DNA of 64,000 bases, from contig JAWKVX010000006.1 in assembly GCA_041397825.1 (NCBI GenBank), forward strand, positions 453,258 to 517,257, written 5' to 3'. Shown here piece after piece: positions 17,849-26,283 of the stretch. The DNA is from JANNSX01 sp041397825. Lineage in GTDB: Bacteria > Pseudomonadota > Alphaproteobacteria > Rhizobiales > Hyphomicrobiaceae. The number at the start of each line of letters is the position of its first letter. Position 1 is the stretch's first letter. Position numbers and translations under genes: made by a program. The notes under the pieces were generated by a model that was not told the origin of the DNA, searched no databases, and saw only the letters and a list, made by a program, of their open reading frames with translations.

Positions 17849-18167
17849 GACCCAATCCTGCCCCGTTTCAGCGCTGTGCCCGCCGGGTGCGCGCCGGTGT
17901 CCTTGTCCTCGGCCGCCGCCCCACGCTCGTGCTGCGACGCAACATCATGCAACGCCAGACAGCGGGAATTTGCAAGTCTATCTTGCGCCGCAATAGAGGC
18001 GATTGGCTCGGATTTTGTGTGCTTTGCATCCAATTTTACCGTCTTTGCGAACCCCGCGTTAGGGTTCGCCCGGTAAACTTGCGTCAAATGGTGTGCATCG
18101 TCCGGTCGCTGGTGGCACGAATTGTGCGAGACCTGCCGACTTGCCGAGCACGCCAGGGAGCCGAGCT
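17849..18167. promoter_or_regulatory. Divergent regulatory region of ccr and the 99-aa gene/ecm
   Basis: This gap of 319 bp contains no convincing gene. It holds the palindrome TTGCG C CGCAA at 17983-17993, an AATTTGCAAG motif at 17967-17976, and two further TTTGC motifs near 18023 and 18045. A nested inverted repeat follows at 18035-18077. TTTGCAA-type motifs are known targets of short-chain acyl-CoA regulators (the ScfR/RamB/PccR group) in acyl-CoA metabolism. Whether such a protein acts here is inference. Confidence 0.5.
18035..18077. repeat. Nested inverted repeat upstream of the 99-aa gene
   Basis: GCGAACCC (18047-18054) and GGGTTCGC (18062-18069) form a perfect 8-bp stem with a 7-nt loop. 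Outside it, TTTACC (18035-18040) pairs with GGTAAA (18072-18077). It could be an operator or a hairpin in a leader RNA reaching the ATG at 18168. Confidence 0.55.
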
Positions 18168-18467
18168 ATGAACAACTTTCTGATGAATCTGTTCGAGGTC
18201 GACCAGACCAGTTTCCAGGTCATGGCGCTCATGTGCTCGGCCGGCGTCTTCCTGATGCAGCAGACGACCGAGAAGACTGCCGCTTCGCTCGTCTTCTACC
18301 CTATTCTTCTCCTTTGCGCGCTGGCAGTCCGCAGTGCCGGCATCCCGGCCGGCATCTATTTCGGTATGGAGGAAGGCGAGTTCATCGTCTTCACGACGAC
18401 GATCGGCATGTGCGTGGGCCTCGGCCTGTTCGCCGTCTTCTCAAGGCTCACCAGCACGGCAACCTGA
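18168..18467 (+). CDS. Small membrane protein of unknown function
   Basis: The product is 99 residues from ATG 18168, with AGGGAG 7 nt upstream. Three hydrophobic stretches are visible, near residues 15-30, 38-55 and 74-92. The last is FTTTIGMCVGLGLFAVFSRL. No family is recognised. It is placed between ccr and ecm, 82 bp before ecm on the same strand, so it is probably cotranscribed with the mutase. An EMC-linked role would be inference from position only. Confidence 0.65.
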   Translation: MNNFLMNLFEVDQTSFQVMALMCSAGVFLMQQTTEKTAASLVFYPILLLCALAVRSAGIPAGIYFGMEEGEFIVFTTTIGMCVGLGLFAVFSRLTSTAT

Positions 18468-18549
18468 CGGCTTGGGGTCGCCATCGCCGATTGTGCGATG
18501 CAGCAGATCGGTCTAAACCTGCCCACGGTCGAGGCGAGGAGGACCGCTC

Positions 18550-20553
18550 ATGAGCATGGCGAAGGGGGCCCAGTCATCGGTCGACGGTGCAGCCCACCGC
18601 GACAAGCCCTGGCTGTTCCGGACCTATGCCGGCCATTCGACGGCGGCTGCCTCGAATGCGCTCTTCCGGCAGAACCTCGCCAAGGGTCAGACCGGCCTTT
18701 CCATCGCCTTCGACCTGCCGACGCAGACCGGTTACGACAGCGACCACGCGCTCGCCAGGGGCGAGGTCGGCAAGGTCGGTGTCCCCGTCTCGCATCTGGG
18801 CGACATGCGCACGCTGCTCGACGGAATTCCGCTGGGCGAGATGAACACCTCGATGACGATCAACGCCACGGCCGCCTGGCTGATGGCGCTCTATGTGGCG
18901 CTCGCCGACGAGCAGCGCGTGCCGCGCGCCAAGCTCAACGGCACGACGCAGAACGACATCATGAAGGAGTATCTCTCGCGCGGCACTTTCATCTTCGCGC
19001 CGGCGCCGTCCATTCGGCTGATCAAGGACACGATCGTCTTCTCGGGACGGGAGATGCCGCGCTGGAATCCGACGAACGTCTGCTCCTATCACCTGCAGGA
19101 AGCGGGTGCCACACCGGTCCAGGAGCTCGCCTTTGCTCTGGCGACCGCCATCGCCGTACTCGATGCCGTTAAAGCCTCGGGAGAGATCGCCGAAAAAGAC
19201 TTTCCGGCCGTCGTCGGCCGCATCTCCTTCTTCGTCAACGCCGGCTTGAAGCTCGTGACCGAGCTCTCGAAGATGCGAGCCTTCGTGGAGCTTTGGGATG
19301 AGATCACGCGAGAGCGCTACGGCGTCGCCGATCCGAAGCACCGGCTATTCCGCTACGGCGTGCAGGTCAACTCGCTCGGCCTGACCGAGCAGCAACCCGA
19401 GAACAACGTCACCCGGATCCTCATCGAGATGCTGGCGGTGACGCTGTCGAAGACGGCGCGCGCCCGGGCCGTGCAGCTCCCGGCCTGGAACGAGGCGCTC
19501 GGCCTGCCGCGGCCATGGGATCAGCAATGGTCACTTCGGATGCAACAGATCTTGGCCTACGAGACCGATCTTCTCGAGCATGAGGATCTGTTCGACGGCT
19601 CCAAGGTCGTTGCGGCAAAGGTCGCCGGGCTGAAGGCGGCGGCCAGCGCGGAGCTCGCACGAATCGAGGCCATGGGTGGCGCCGTCGCGGCCATCGACGA
19701 CATGAAACGGCAGTTGGTCGATTCGAATGCGCGGCGGCTGGCCCTGATCGAGAAGGGCGAGAGCGTCGTCGTCGGCGTCAACCGTTACACGGAGACCGAG
19801 CCCTCGCCGCTGACCACCGGGGCAGGCGACATTCTGACCGTCGGCCCCGAGGTCGAGGCCGAGCAGGTGGCGCGGCTCCAGGCCTGGCGCGCGAGCCGCG
19901 ACGCCAAGGCCGTGACGGCGGCGCTGGCCGATCTCGAGCGGGCTGCCCGCGAGGGGTTGAACATCGTCGAGCCATCGATCGCCGCGGCAAAGGCGGGCGT
20001 TACGACCGGCGAATGGGGGACCGTGCTCCGTCAGGTGTTCGGCGAGTACCGGGCGCCGACGGGTGTCGGCCGCGCCGCCCGCGTCGAGACCGGTGGGCTC
20101 GTCGAGGTGCGTCGTGAGGTCGAGCGGGTCTCGGCGAAGCTCGGCCGGCGCATCAAGATCCTGATCGGCAAGCCCGGCCTCGACGGCCACTCGAACGGTG
20201 CCGAGCAGATCGCGGTGCGCGCCCGCGACGCCGGCATGGAGGTGGTTTACGAGGGCATCCGCCTGACGCCGGCCGAGATCGTCAACGCGGCGCTGGAGGA
20301 GGGCGTGCATGTCGTCGGGCTGTCGGTGCTCTCCGGCAGTCATCTGACGTTGGTCGGCGAGGTCATGACGGGACTGCGCGACGCCGGGCTCTCGGACGTG
20401 CCCCTGATCGTCGGCGGCATCATCCCGCCGGCCGATGCGGAGACGTTGCGGGCGAAGGGTGTGGCGAAGGTGTTCACGCCCAAGGATTTCGATCTGAACG
20501 CCATCATGGTGGAGATCGTCGGGCTCGTGGACCGGGTCGCCGCCGCGGCGTAG
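18550..20553 (+). CDS. ecm: Ethylmalonyl-CoA mutase, adenosylcobalamin-dependent
   Basis: The product is 667 residues in one chain. It rearranges (2R)-ethylmalonyl-CoA to methylsuccinyl-CoA in the EMC pathway. The N-terminal barrel shows FRTYAGHS, GLSIAFDLPTQTGYDSDH, GEMNTSMTINATAAWLMAL and GTTQNDIMKEYLSRGTFIF. The C-terminal B12 domain has GKPGLDGHSNGAEQIA with the DxHxxG cobalt-ligand motif, then LSVLSGSH and VGGIIPPAD. Single-chain length and the neighbouring ccr and mcd favour ethylmalonyl-CoA over methylmalonyl-CoA as substrate. The product could be used directly by the Mcd encoded at 7123-8787. Confidence 0.93.
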   Translation: MSMAKGAQSSVDGAAHRDKPWLFRTYAGHSTAAASNALFRQNLAKGQTGLSIAFDLPTQTGYDSDHALARGEVGKVGVPVSHLGDMRTLLDGIPLGEMNTSMTINATAAWLMALYVALADEQRVPRAKLNGTTQNDIMKEYLSRGTFIFAPAPSIRLIKDTIVFSGREMPRWNPTNVCSYHLQEAGATPVQELAFALATAIAVLDAVKASGEIAEKDFPAVVGRISFFVNAGLKLVTELSKMRAFVELWDEITRERYGVADPKHRLFRYGVQVNSLGLTEQQPENNVTRILIEMLAVTLSKTARARAVQLPAWNEALGLPRPWDQQWSLRMQQILAYETDLLEHEDLFDGSKVVAAKVAGLKAAASAELARIEAMGGAVAAIDDMKRQLVDSNARRLALIEKGESVVVGVNRYTETEPSPLTTGAGDILTVGPEVEAEQVARLQAWRASRDAKAVTAALADLERAAREGLNIVEPSIAAAKAGVTTGEWGTVLRQVFGEYRAPTGVGRAARVETGGLVEVRREVERVSAKLGRRIKILIGKPGLDGHSNGAEQIAVRARDAGMEVVYEGIRLTPAEIVNAALEEGVHVVGLSVLSGSHLTLVGEVMTGLRDAGLSDVPLIVGGIIPPADAETLRAKGVAKVFTPKDFDLNAIMVEIVGLVDRVAAAA

Positions 20554-20663
20554 GGCCGCCGCTCGGCGATGTTGAGGCGCGCCATGATCTTGATGCGCGA
20601 GGTCACGGCAGCGTGCATGGAGCGCGGCAGCGTCTCGACCTGCACGAGGCGGCCGTCCTTGCC
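20554..20663 (-). pseudogene. Remnant of a GspE/PilB-type secretion ATPase
   Basis: In one minus-strand frame the sequence reads GKDGRLVQVETLPRSMHAAV followed by TSRIKIMARLNIAERRP. This matches the stretch before the Walker A domain of type II secretion/type IV pilus ATPases (SRIKIMA-LNIAERR). The match then runs out at the end of ecm, so no ATPase domain follows. Upstream, in another frame, sequence such as LGDDLELKDSVWTTYLMTDA looks coding-like but cannot be joined without a frameshift. It is a short decayed fragment, not a working gene. Confidence 0.45.
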
Positions 20664-20852
20664 GAGCCGCCGCTCCCGACCCGCTTCGCATCCGTCATCA
20701 GATACGTCGTCCAGACGCTGTCCTTCAGCTCCAGATCATCGCCGAGATAGAGCGTCGTGCCGAAGGCACGCGGACGACTTCAGCGGCAACGGAGAGCGTC
20801 GTCTGCTTCTGGAAAGGTTGTCGAGTTGCGCTAAAAGGAGCCGATCGTGTGT

Positions 20853-21347
20853 TCAGGCGGCGATCGGACGCCGTGGGGTCGCGGGCAGAGCACGTGGCCC
20901 CGGCCTTGTCTCTGTTCGACCCGTCCGCCCGGCGGCATAGGAGCTGACGGACGCCACCTCGGCGAGCAGCGTCGCCATCTCGAAGTCCAGCGCATCGATG
21001 AGCGCATTGGCCTTGTCGTGAGACTGGCGTGCCGCGCCCGCAAGCATGAAGGACCCACGCGCCAGGCCGTCGACGCGGTGCCACTGGCGAACCAGCGTCG
21101 GCGCGGCGTCGAGCTCGGCCGGCGCGGCCGACGCAAAGGCTGTGCGATCGGCGGGAACGGGCTTTGCGGTCTCGAGCCTGGTACGAATCGCGTGATTGGC
21201 CCGGACGATGCCGCGGCCGATCTTCCAGAGGCCATAGCTCAGGAACACGGCAACGCTACCGACGATGACGGTGCTCGTCACATCGGCGTTCTGGGACAGC
21301 TCGCGAATGAACGCGGCAAGCCCTTGGCTCTTGATCTCGATCTGCAC
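20853..21347 (-). CDS. Single-pass membrane protein, hypothetical
   Basis: The product is 164 residues starting at GTG 21347, with GGAG about 11 nt upstream. One hydrophobic helix is seen near residues 24-45 (TSTVIVGSVAVFLSYGLW). A soluble region rich in Ala and Arg follows, with a heptad-like helix near 105-135, and a basic, proline-rich tail. No family is recognised. Its neighbours on both sides are unrelated. Confidence 0.55.
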   Translation of the reverse strand: MQIEIKSQGLAAFIRELSQNADVTSTVIVGSVAVFLSYGLWKIGRGIVRANHAIRTRLETAKPVPADRTAFASAAPAELDAAPTLVRQWHRVDGLARGSFMLAGAARQSHDKANALIDALDFEMATLLAEVASVSSYAAGRTGRTETRPGPRALPATPRRPIAA

Positions 21348-21474
21348 GCCAGCTCGCTCCGGAACCTCGATGTCACATGCGACGGCCCGACGGCGCGCCG
21401 GTGAGGCCGTGTTGGCCCTCGTGTCCCGGCCGGAACAGGGAGCACGAGGTTGTAGGGTCGTCGCAAAGTGTTAA

Positions 21475-21513
21475 GCAAAATTTACCTCCCGAACGGACGG
21501 CGCGGAGGTTTTG
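21475..21513 (-). terminator. Probable intrinsic terminator of gluQ
   Basis: Reading on the minus strand, ACCTCC (complement of 21504-21509) pairs with GGAGGT (complement of 21484-21489), followed by AAATTTT. It lies 36-75 nt past the gluQ stop. The stem is only 6 bp, so the call is moderate. Confidence 0.4.
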
Positions 21514-21548
21514 CTCGTTCGATGGTTAATTCAGCAGACGGCGGATGA

Positions 21549-22424
21549 TCAGCCAAGGGGCCCGATCAGGGCTTGGACGTCGGCCGGCGAGACGCCGTTC
21601 TCCCGGAGTGCGCGGAGGCTCTCGTCGGAAAGGCTCTTGGCAAGCTTCCGGCCGTTCACGATCAAGAGCCGATGATGGTGGTATCGGGGTTCTGGCAGGC
21701 CGAGGAGCGCTTGCAGGAGTCGGTGCAGGCCGGTTGCCGCCTCGAGGTCCCGGCCGCGCACGACATGGGTCACGCCCTGGAGCGCGTCGTCGACGACGAC
21801 CGAGAGATGATAGCTCGTCGGCGTCTCCTTGCGGACGATGACGGCATCGCCCCAGAGAGCTGCGTCGACGGCGATCCGCGTCTCGCCGCCGTCGAGGTCG
21901 AAGCATGTGGCGGTGAGGTCGCCTCGACCTGTGACCCCGAGCCGCGCGAGAGCCGCCCCCATGTCGATGCGCCAGGCTATTGGCTCGCCGGCCGCGCGCC
22001 GGCGCCTGACCTCTGTCTCGGGCATCCCCCGGCAAAGCCCTGGATAGTGCGGCTGCCCGTCCGGGTCGCGCGGCCAATCCGCGCCTTTTGCCACAACGGC
22101 GGCCGCGATCCCGGTTCGGCTGGCGAAACAGGGATAGAGGAGTCCCATGTCGCGCAGCCGGTCGGCGGCCAGACGGTAGTCGGCCATATGGGCGGATTGC
22201 CGGCGCACGGGGCGCTCGTAATGGAAGCCGATCCAGTCGAGATCCTCGAAGATCTGCGCGACATAGGTCTCGCGTGTCCTCGTCACGTCGATGTCCTCGA
22301 TCCGGAGCAGCACGCGGCCACCCATGCGGTGGGCAAGCTCCTGGTTGAGCAATGCCGAGTAGGCGTGTCCCAGATGCAGCTCGCCATTCGGACTGGGTGC
22401 GAAGCGGAAGACGGGTGTGGTCAT
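21549..22424 (-). CDS. gluQ: Glutamyl-Q tRNA(Asp) synthetase
   Basis: The product is 291 residues, far shorter than GltX because the anticodon-binding domain is missing. That is diagnostic of GluQRS, which attaches glutamate to queuosine in tRNA(Asp). The start RFAPSPNGELHLGHAYSALL includes the HIGH-like HLGH, and GRKLAKS is the KMSKS-like loop. ATG 22424 was preferred over a start 15 residues upstream because the family begins just before FRFAPSP. The zinc-binding site is partly altered: LYPCFAS has one Cys where E. coli has CxC. It is divergent from the DNA glycosylase gene. Confidence 0.92.
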   Translation of the reverse strand: MTTPVFRFAPSPNGELHLGHAYSALLNQELAHRMGGRVLLRIEDIDVTRTRETYVAQIFEDLDWIGFHYERPVRRQSAHMADYRLAADRLRDMGLLYPCFASRTGIAAAVVAKGADWPRDPDGQPHYPGLCRGMPETEVRRRRAAGEPIAWRIDMGAALARLGVTGRGDLTATCFDLDGGETRIAVDAALWGDAVIVRKETPTSYHLSVVVDDALQGVTHVVRGRDLEAATGLHRLLQALLGLPEPRYHHHRLLIVNGRKLAKSLSDESLRALRENGVSPADVQALIGPLG

Positions 22425-22501
22425 GATCTCGCGACAGGTGGTCAAGGCGCACCGGCCTCGGCTAAGCAAAGGCTAGGGGTACAGGTGCCCGGAGAGCAAG
22501 C

Positions 22502-23164
22502 ATGGCGATCCGAAACGTGCCGAATCGGCTGATCGAGGACACCGGGGACATCCAGACCGGCATCGCCCGCCTGCGCCGGCGGTGCCCGCATATGCGCCGG
22601 GCTTATGCCGCCGCCGGCGAGCCGCCACTCCGGCGCGATCCGGGAGGTTTTCCCGGACTGTGCCATATCGTCGTCGGGCAGATGGTGTCGTTGGCGTCCG
22701 CCGAGGCGATCTGGCGCCGGCTCGTCGCCCGGCTCGCGCCGTTCGAGGCGCGCGGCCTACTCGCCATGAGCGAAACGGACCTGCGCGGGGTCGGTCTCTC
22801 CGGTCCGAAGATCCGGACGCTTCGGGCGGTTGCCCAAGCCGTCGACGCGGCCGATCTGGATTTCGCCGCGCTCGAGGCCGGGACCGATGCCGAGGTCCGG
22901 ACGACGCTGATGGCCGTCTCCGGCGTCGGGCCCTGGACGGCGGACATCTATCTCCTATTCTGTCTGGGTCGGGCTGACGCCTTTGCGGCGGGCGATCTGG
23001 CGCTGCAGGTCGCCGCCGGGCATCTCATGGGCCTCGGCACCCGGCCGTCGCCGACAGAGCTCGAAGCCATCGCCGAGCGCTGGCGGCCCTGGCGCGGCGT
23101 CGCAGCCCGCCAGCTCTGGGCCTACTACCGCGTGATCAAGGGTCGCTCGGGGCAGCCTCTCTAG
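22502..23164 (+). CDS. DNA-3-methyladenine glycosylase family protein (HhH-GPD)
   Basis: The product is 220 residues. It removes alkylated bases in base-excision repair. The helix-hairpin-helix VSGVGPWTADIY is followed by the Gly/Pro-rich loop and the catalytic Asp in FAAGDLALQ, as in AlkA. It lacks the N-terminal AlkA domain, so it belongs to the short AlkA/MAG type. No [4Fe-4S] Cys cluster is present at the C-terminus, which argues against endonuclease III or MutY. ATG 22502 is 77 bp from the divergent gluQ start. Confidence 0.87.
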   Translation: MAIRNVPNRLIEDTGDIQTGIARLRRRCPHMRRAYAAAGEPPLRRDPGGFPGLCHIVVGQMVSLASAEAIWRRLVARLAPFEARGLLAMSETDLRGVGLSGPKIRTLRAVAQAVDAADLDFAALEAGTDAEVRTTLMAVSGVGPWTADIYLLFCLGRADAFAAGDLALQVAAGHLMGLGTRPSPTELEAIAERWRPWRGVAARQLWAYYRVIKGRSGQPL

Positions 23165-23308
23165 TCGTTTACCCTGCTGGTGTTCTTACGACAGGCCGGT
23201 GTCCACTTCGCCTAAGTGTGAATGACCTTCTTGGTTTCGGCACGATTGCTTGCGACAAGCCGATGAGTGGGCACGAGATCGCGGGGTCATGAGACATAGA
23301 GGCAGACC

Positions 23309-23995
23309 GTGAACGAGTCCGTCAGACCACCCGTTATTGCACTCGACGGCCCGCGGCTGATGCCGGAGGGCGACCGACCGCCTCGGCAGCTCGTCGTTTT
23401 GCTGCACGGGTTCGGTGCCAGCGGCGACGATCTGATCGGGCTCGCCGAGGCATGGCGCGACATCCTCCCGGACGCCGCCTTCATCGCACCGCATGCCCCG
23501 GAGGGCATGCCCTTCGCCGATCTTGCCGGACGCCAGTGGTTCGCGCTCCAGAGCTTCACGCCGGACGAGCTCTGGCGCGGCGTGAGGCGTGCCGGGCCGC
23601 TGCTCGATGCGCTCATCGATCAGGAGCTGGCCCGGGTCGGCCTGAGCTCATCGGATCTGGCGCTCGTCGGCTTCAGCCAGGGCACGATGATGGCCCTGCA
23701 CGTCGGCGTCCGGCGTCGCATCGCCCCGGCGGCGATTGTCGGCTTCTCAGGCATCATTGCCGGCCCCGAGCACTTGGGCGAGGAGATCCAATCGCGGCCG
23801 CCCATCCTGCTGGTGCATGGCGACCAGGACGAGGTGATCCCGGCGAAGGCCCTTGCCCTGACCAGGGACTCGCTCGCTGCAGCCCAGGTCGTCGTCGAAT
23901 GGCACATACGCCCGGGGCTCGGTCATGGTATAGACCCAGTCGGTCTCGCCATGGGCGGCGGTTTTCTCCGCCAGGCCTTCGGCGTGCGGAGGTGA
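23309..23995 (+). CDS. Phospholipase/carboxylesterase family alpha/beta hydrolase
   Basis: The product is 228 residues from GTG 23309, with AGAGG 6 nt upstream. The acyl-protein-thioesterase/carboxylesterase pattern is clear: LVVLLHGFGASGDDLIGLA, FIAPHAPEGMP, the nucleophile elbow LVGFSQGTMMAL, then ILLVHGDQDEVIP (Asp) and GLGHGID (His). It probably hydrolyses short acyl or thioester substrates in the cytosol; the natural substrate is unknown. Confidence 0.88.
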   Translation: MNESVRPPVIALDGPRLMPEGDRPPRQLVVLLHGFGASGDDLIGLAEAWRDILPDAAFIAPHAPEGMPFADLAGRQWFALQSFTPDELWRGVRRAGPLLDALIDQELARVGLSSSDLALVGFSQGTMMALHVGVRRRIAPAAIVGFSGIIAGPEHLGEEIQSRPPILLVHGDQDEVIPAKALALTRDSLAAAQVVVEWHIRPGLGHGIDPVGLAMGGGFLRQAFGVRR

Positions 23996-24177
23996 GCGAG
24001 CGGACCTGAGGTAGCAGCAGGATGAGCTGTGGATCTCCCTCCTCATCATGCCGGAGGCGTGTCTTCCCCCTCGTCGTGGCGGAGCCGCACCTTCGGCGCG
24101 AGTGGCGGGGGAAGTAGGTTGCCTTTGGCACTTGAGTGAACGGCTGGACTTGTAGCTGGACGAGCGGAGACAATTCG

Positions 24178-25923
24178 ATGAGCGCGGATTCTGCGAGGCC
24201 ATTGCCGACGGGAGCGGAGCTTTTGGAAAAGGGGCGTGATCTCGCCAAGACCTGGAAGGTCGAGCCGGGACCGTTCCTCAAGCACCGGAACGTCGAATCC
24301 GAAGCCGAATTCAAGCGCCAGTCAGCGGCCGAGCGGCGCATCATGCAACATGCGCAGATCGGCTTCCGAGACCATTCCCGCTCCTGCGAGGCCTATCGGG
24401 ACATCTACGAGCGCTGTCTCGCCAAGGACGTGACCGTCGATCGCTACGGCATCACGCTCGACTGGTCGATGGGTTACACAAAGGCGACCCGCACGACCGA
24501 CCTCCAAGGTACCGGCTTGATGCTGGAGGGGCCGGAAGATTTCGTGAAGCTCGCACATTCCGCCCCGGTCGCCCCGCATTTCGGCGACTTCATCATGGGC
24601 TTTCCGTCAGCCGTCGAGAACACGCAAGCCGCCCTCGCCGCCGGCTCGACCTCGATCGGCAATCTCGGCCAGCTCTTCACGTTCCGCCTGCCGGGCGACA
24701 ATGACGGAATTGCCGCCACCGAGGCGACCGTCATCGCTCTCGGCATGTTGGCGGCACAGCCGGTGGAGGTACTTGTTCACTCCAATCTCGACGATGGATT
24801 TGCCGGGATCTTCACCGATATTTCCTCGACCATGGGTATGGTGCTGCTCGAGAAATACATCGTCGAGGATCTGATCGGCGGCTGCCTTTCCCACTGCTAT
24901 GGTCACCATTTCTCCGATCCGCTGCGCCGGCATGCGTTCCTCAAGGCGCTCGGGCGAGTCTCGCGGATGCCAGGCACGATGGTCTACGGCAACACGACGA
25001 GCTATCGCGGCAACGATGCGCAGAACTACGCCACCCTCGCCGCCTATCTCTCGGTCGACATCTTCGGCCAGCGGATCGTGCCGACCGGTCATGCCATCAA
25101 CCCGGTGCCAGTCACCGAGAACACGCGGATTCCCGATATCGATGAGATCGTGGATGCCCAGCTGTTCGCCGGGCGCCTCGCCGAGCGGACGCTCGGTCTC
25201 GATACCATGATCGACCCCGAGGAGGCCGACAGGGTCGCCGATCTCATCATCGAGGGTGGCAAGCGCTTCAAGGAGAACGCGCTGAAAGGCCTTGCCGGTG
25301 ACGGCGTCGACATCGCCGATCCGTTCCGTATGTTCCTCGCCATTCGGCGCATGGGTGCCAAGAAGGTCGAGGAGCGCTTCGGCGCCGGTGCGGTCGAGCC
25401 CGAGCTGCCCCGAGGTCGCCGCCCGGTCGTTGCCGGCTCGCTGATGGAGGAGATCCATCACATGAGCGTCAAGCATATGGCGAAGGTGACGCTGGCGTCC
25501 AAGGAGACGCTCGCGCATGCAGGCGTGCGGGTGCTGACCGCCACCACCGACGTGCATGAGCATGCCAAGCTCCTGCTTGACACGATGTTCAAGGATCTCG
25601 GTTGCATCGTCGTCGACGGTGGTGTCTCGGTCGATCCGATCGACATCGCCCGGCAGTTGAAGTCGGTCGAGGTCGATGCCATAGCGCTGACGACCTACAA
25701 CGGCGTGGCACTCAGCTACTATCAGGCGCTGAAGCAGACGCTCGCCGAGCATGGCATCACGGTGCCGGTCTTGATCGGCGGTCGCCTCAATCAGGTCCCT
25801 CAAGGGTCGAACACGAGCCTCCCCGTCGACGTGACGAAGGAGCTGGCGGCAGCCGGCGCGGTGGTCTGCCTCGAGGTCGAGGATGCGGTGCCGGCATTGA
25901 TCGAGGCACGGCGTTCGCGGTGA
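24178..25923 (+). CDS. Fused cobalamin-binding mutase-like protein (glutamate-mutase-like)
   Basis: The product is 581 residues from ATG 24178, with GGAGA 7 nt upstream. Residues about 435-575 form a B12-binding fold. VLTATTDVHEHAKLL keeps the D-x-H of the cobalt-ligand motif with Ala in place of the final Gly, followed by ALTTYNGVAL and VLIGGRLNQ. The N-terminal 430 residues look like a barrel resembling methylaspartate mutase E: AAGSTSIGNLGQLFTFRLPG, VYGNTTSYRGN and GHAINPVPVTENTRIPDID. Together it resembles fused GlmE plus GlmS, but diverged, so a new substrate is possible. It lies about 3.6 kb from ecm, another B12 mutase. No cobalamin riboswitch was seen upstream. Confidence 0.7.
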   Translation: MSADSARPLPTGAELLEKGRDLAKTWKVEPGPFLKHRNVESEAEFKRQSAAERRIMQHAQIGFRDHSRSCEAYRDIYERCLAKDVTVDRYGITLDWSMGYTKATRTTDLQGTGLMLEGPEDFVKLAHSAPVAPHFGDFIMGFPSAVENTQAALAAGSTSIGNLGQLFTFRLPGDNDGIAATEATVIALGMLAAQPVEVLVHSNLDDGFAGIFTDISSTMGMVLLEKYIVEDLIGGCLSHCYGHHFSDPLRRHAFLKALGRVSRMPGTMVYGNTTSYRGNDAQNYATLAAYLSVDIFGQRIVPTGHAINPVPVTENTRIPDIDEIVDAQLFAGRLAERTLGLDTMIDPEEADRVADLIIEGGKRFKENALKGLAGDGVDIADPFRMFLAIRRMGAKKVEERFGAGAVEPELPRGRRPVVAGSLMEEIHHMSVKHMAKVTLASKETLAHAGVRVLTATTDVHEHAKLLLDTMFKDLGCIVVDGGVSVDPIDIARQLKSVEVDAIALTTYNGVALSYYQALKQTLAEHGITVPVLIGGRLNQVPQGSNTSLPVDVTKELAAAGAVVCLEVEDAVPALIEARRSR

Positions 25924-26283
25924 GGTGTGGTAAGGCGGCGGAACCCAGCAAGCAGTCATGATTGCTGGCGGATTGGCGAAGGGCGGATCGGTCTCTGACT
26001 TGGGGACTGCGGCTCAACCTGCCCTGCCGCCATCCTGGCCCTGGCGTGAGAGGACGGTGTGAGACACTGTCGCGAGTGCTTTCGTTTGACCGCTTCGCCT
26101 CAGGCCATTCAATAGCCCATTTCAGAGCCTATCGACCTCCGAGGCGCATCGGCCACGCCCTGGTCACGCGGCTCTGGACGATTGCCGGCGGACCTTCACA
26201 TGGTCGACATCGAGAGATAGTATCCCCGCCGTCACCGACTGCCGATAGGTGCGAATCGGCGGTATCAGGCAAGGACAGGTTCT
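25924..26283. other. Intergenic region without a supported gene
   Basis: This 360-bp stretch holds no reading frame with a ribosome-binding site and recognisable product. A small inverted repeat, GCCGAT (26241-26246) with ATCGGC (26255-26260), lies just before the HNH gene and may be part of its promoter or leader. Confidence 0.5.

Noticed and set aside
19531..20691. Long antisense frame over ecm
   Set aside because: It shadows a clearly conserved mutase. Such open frames are common opposite high-GC genes.
23996..24177. Cobalamin riboswitch upstream of the B12-binding protein
   Set aside because: No B12-box-like sequence is seen. An 8-bp inverted repeat (24063-24070 with 24107-24114) exists but has a 36-nt loop and no supporting elements.
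24607..25959. 450-codon antisense frame over the B12 protein
   Set aside because: It has no recognisable domain and mirrors codons of the plus-strand gene.
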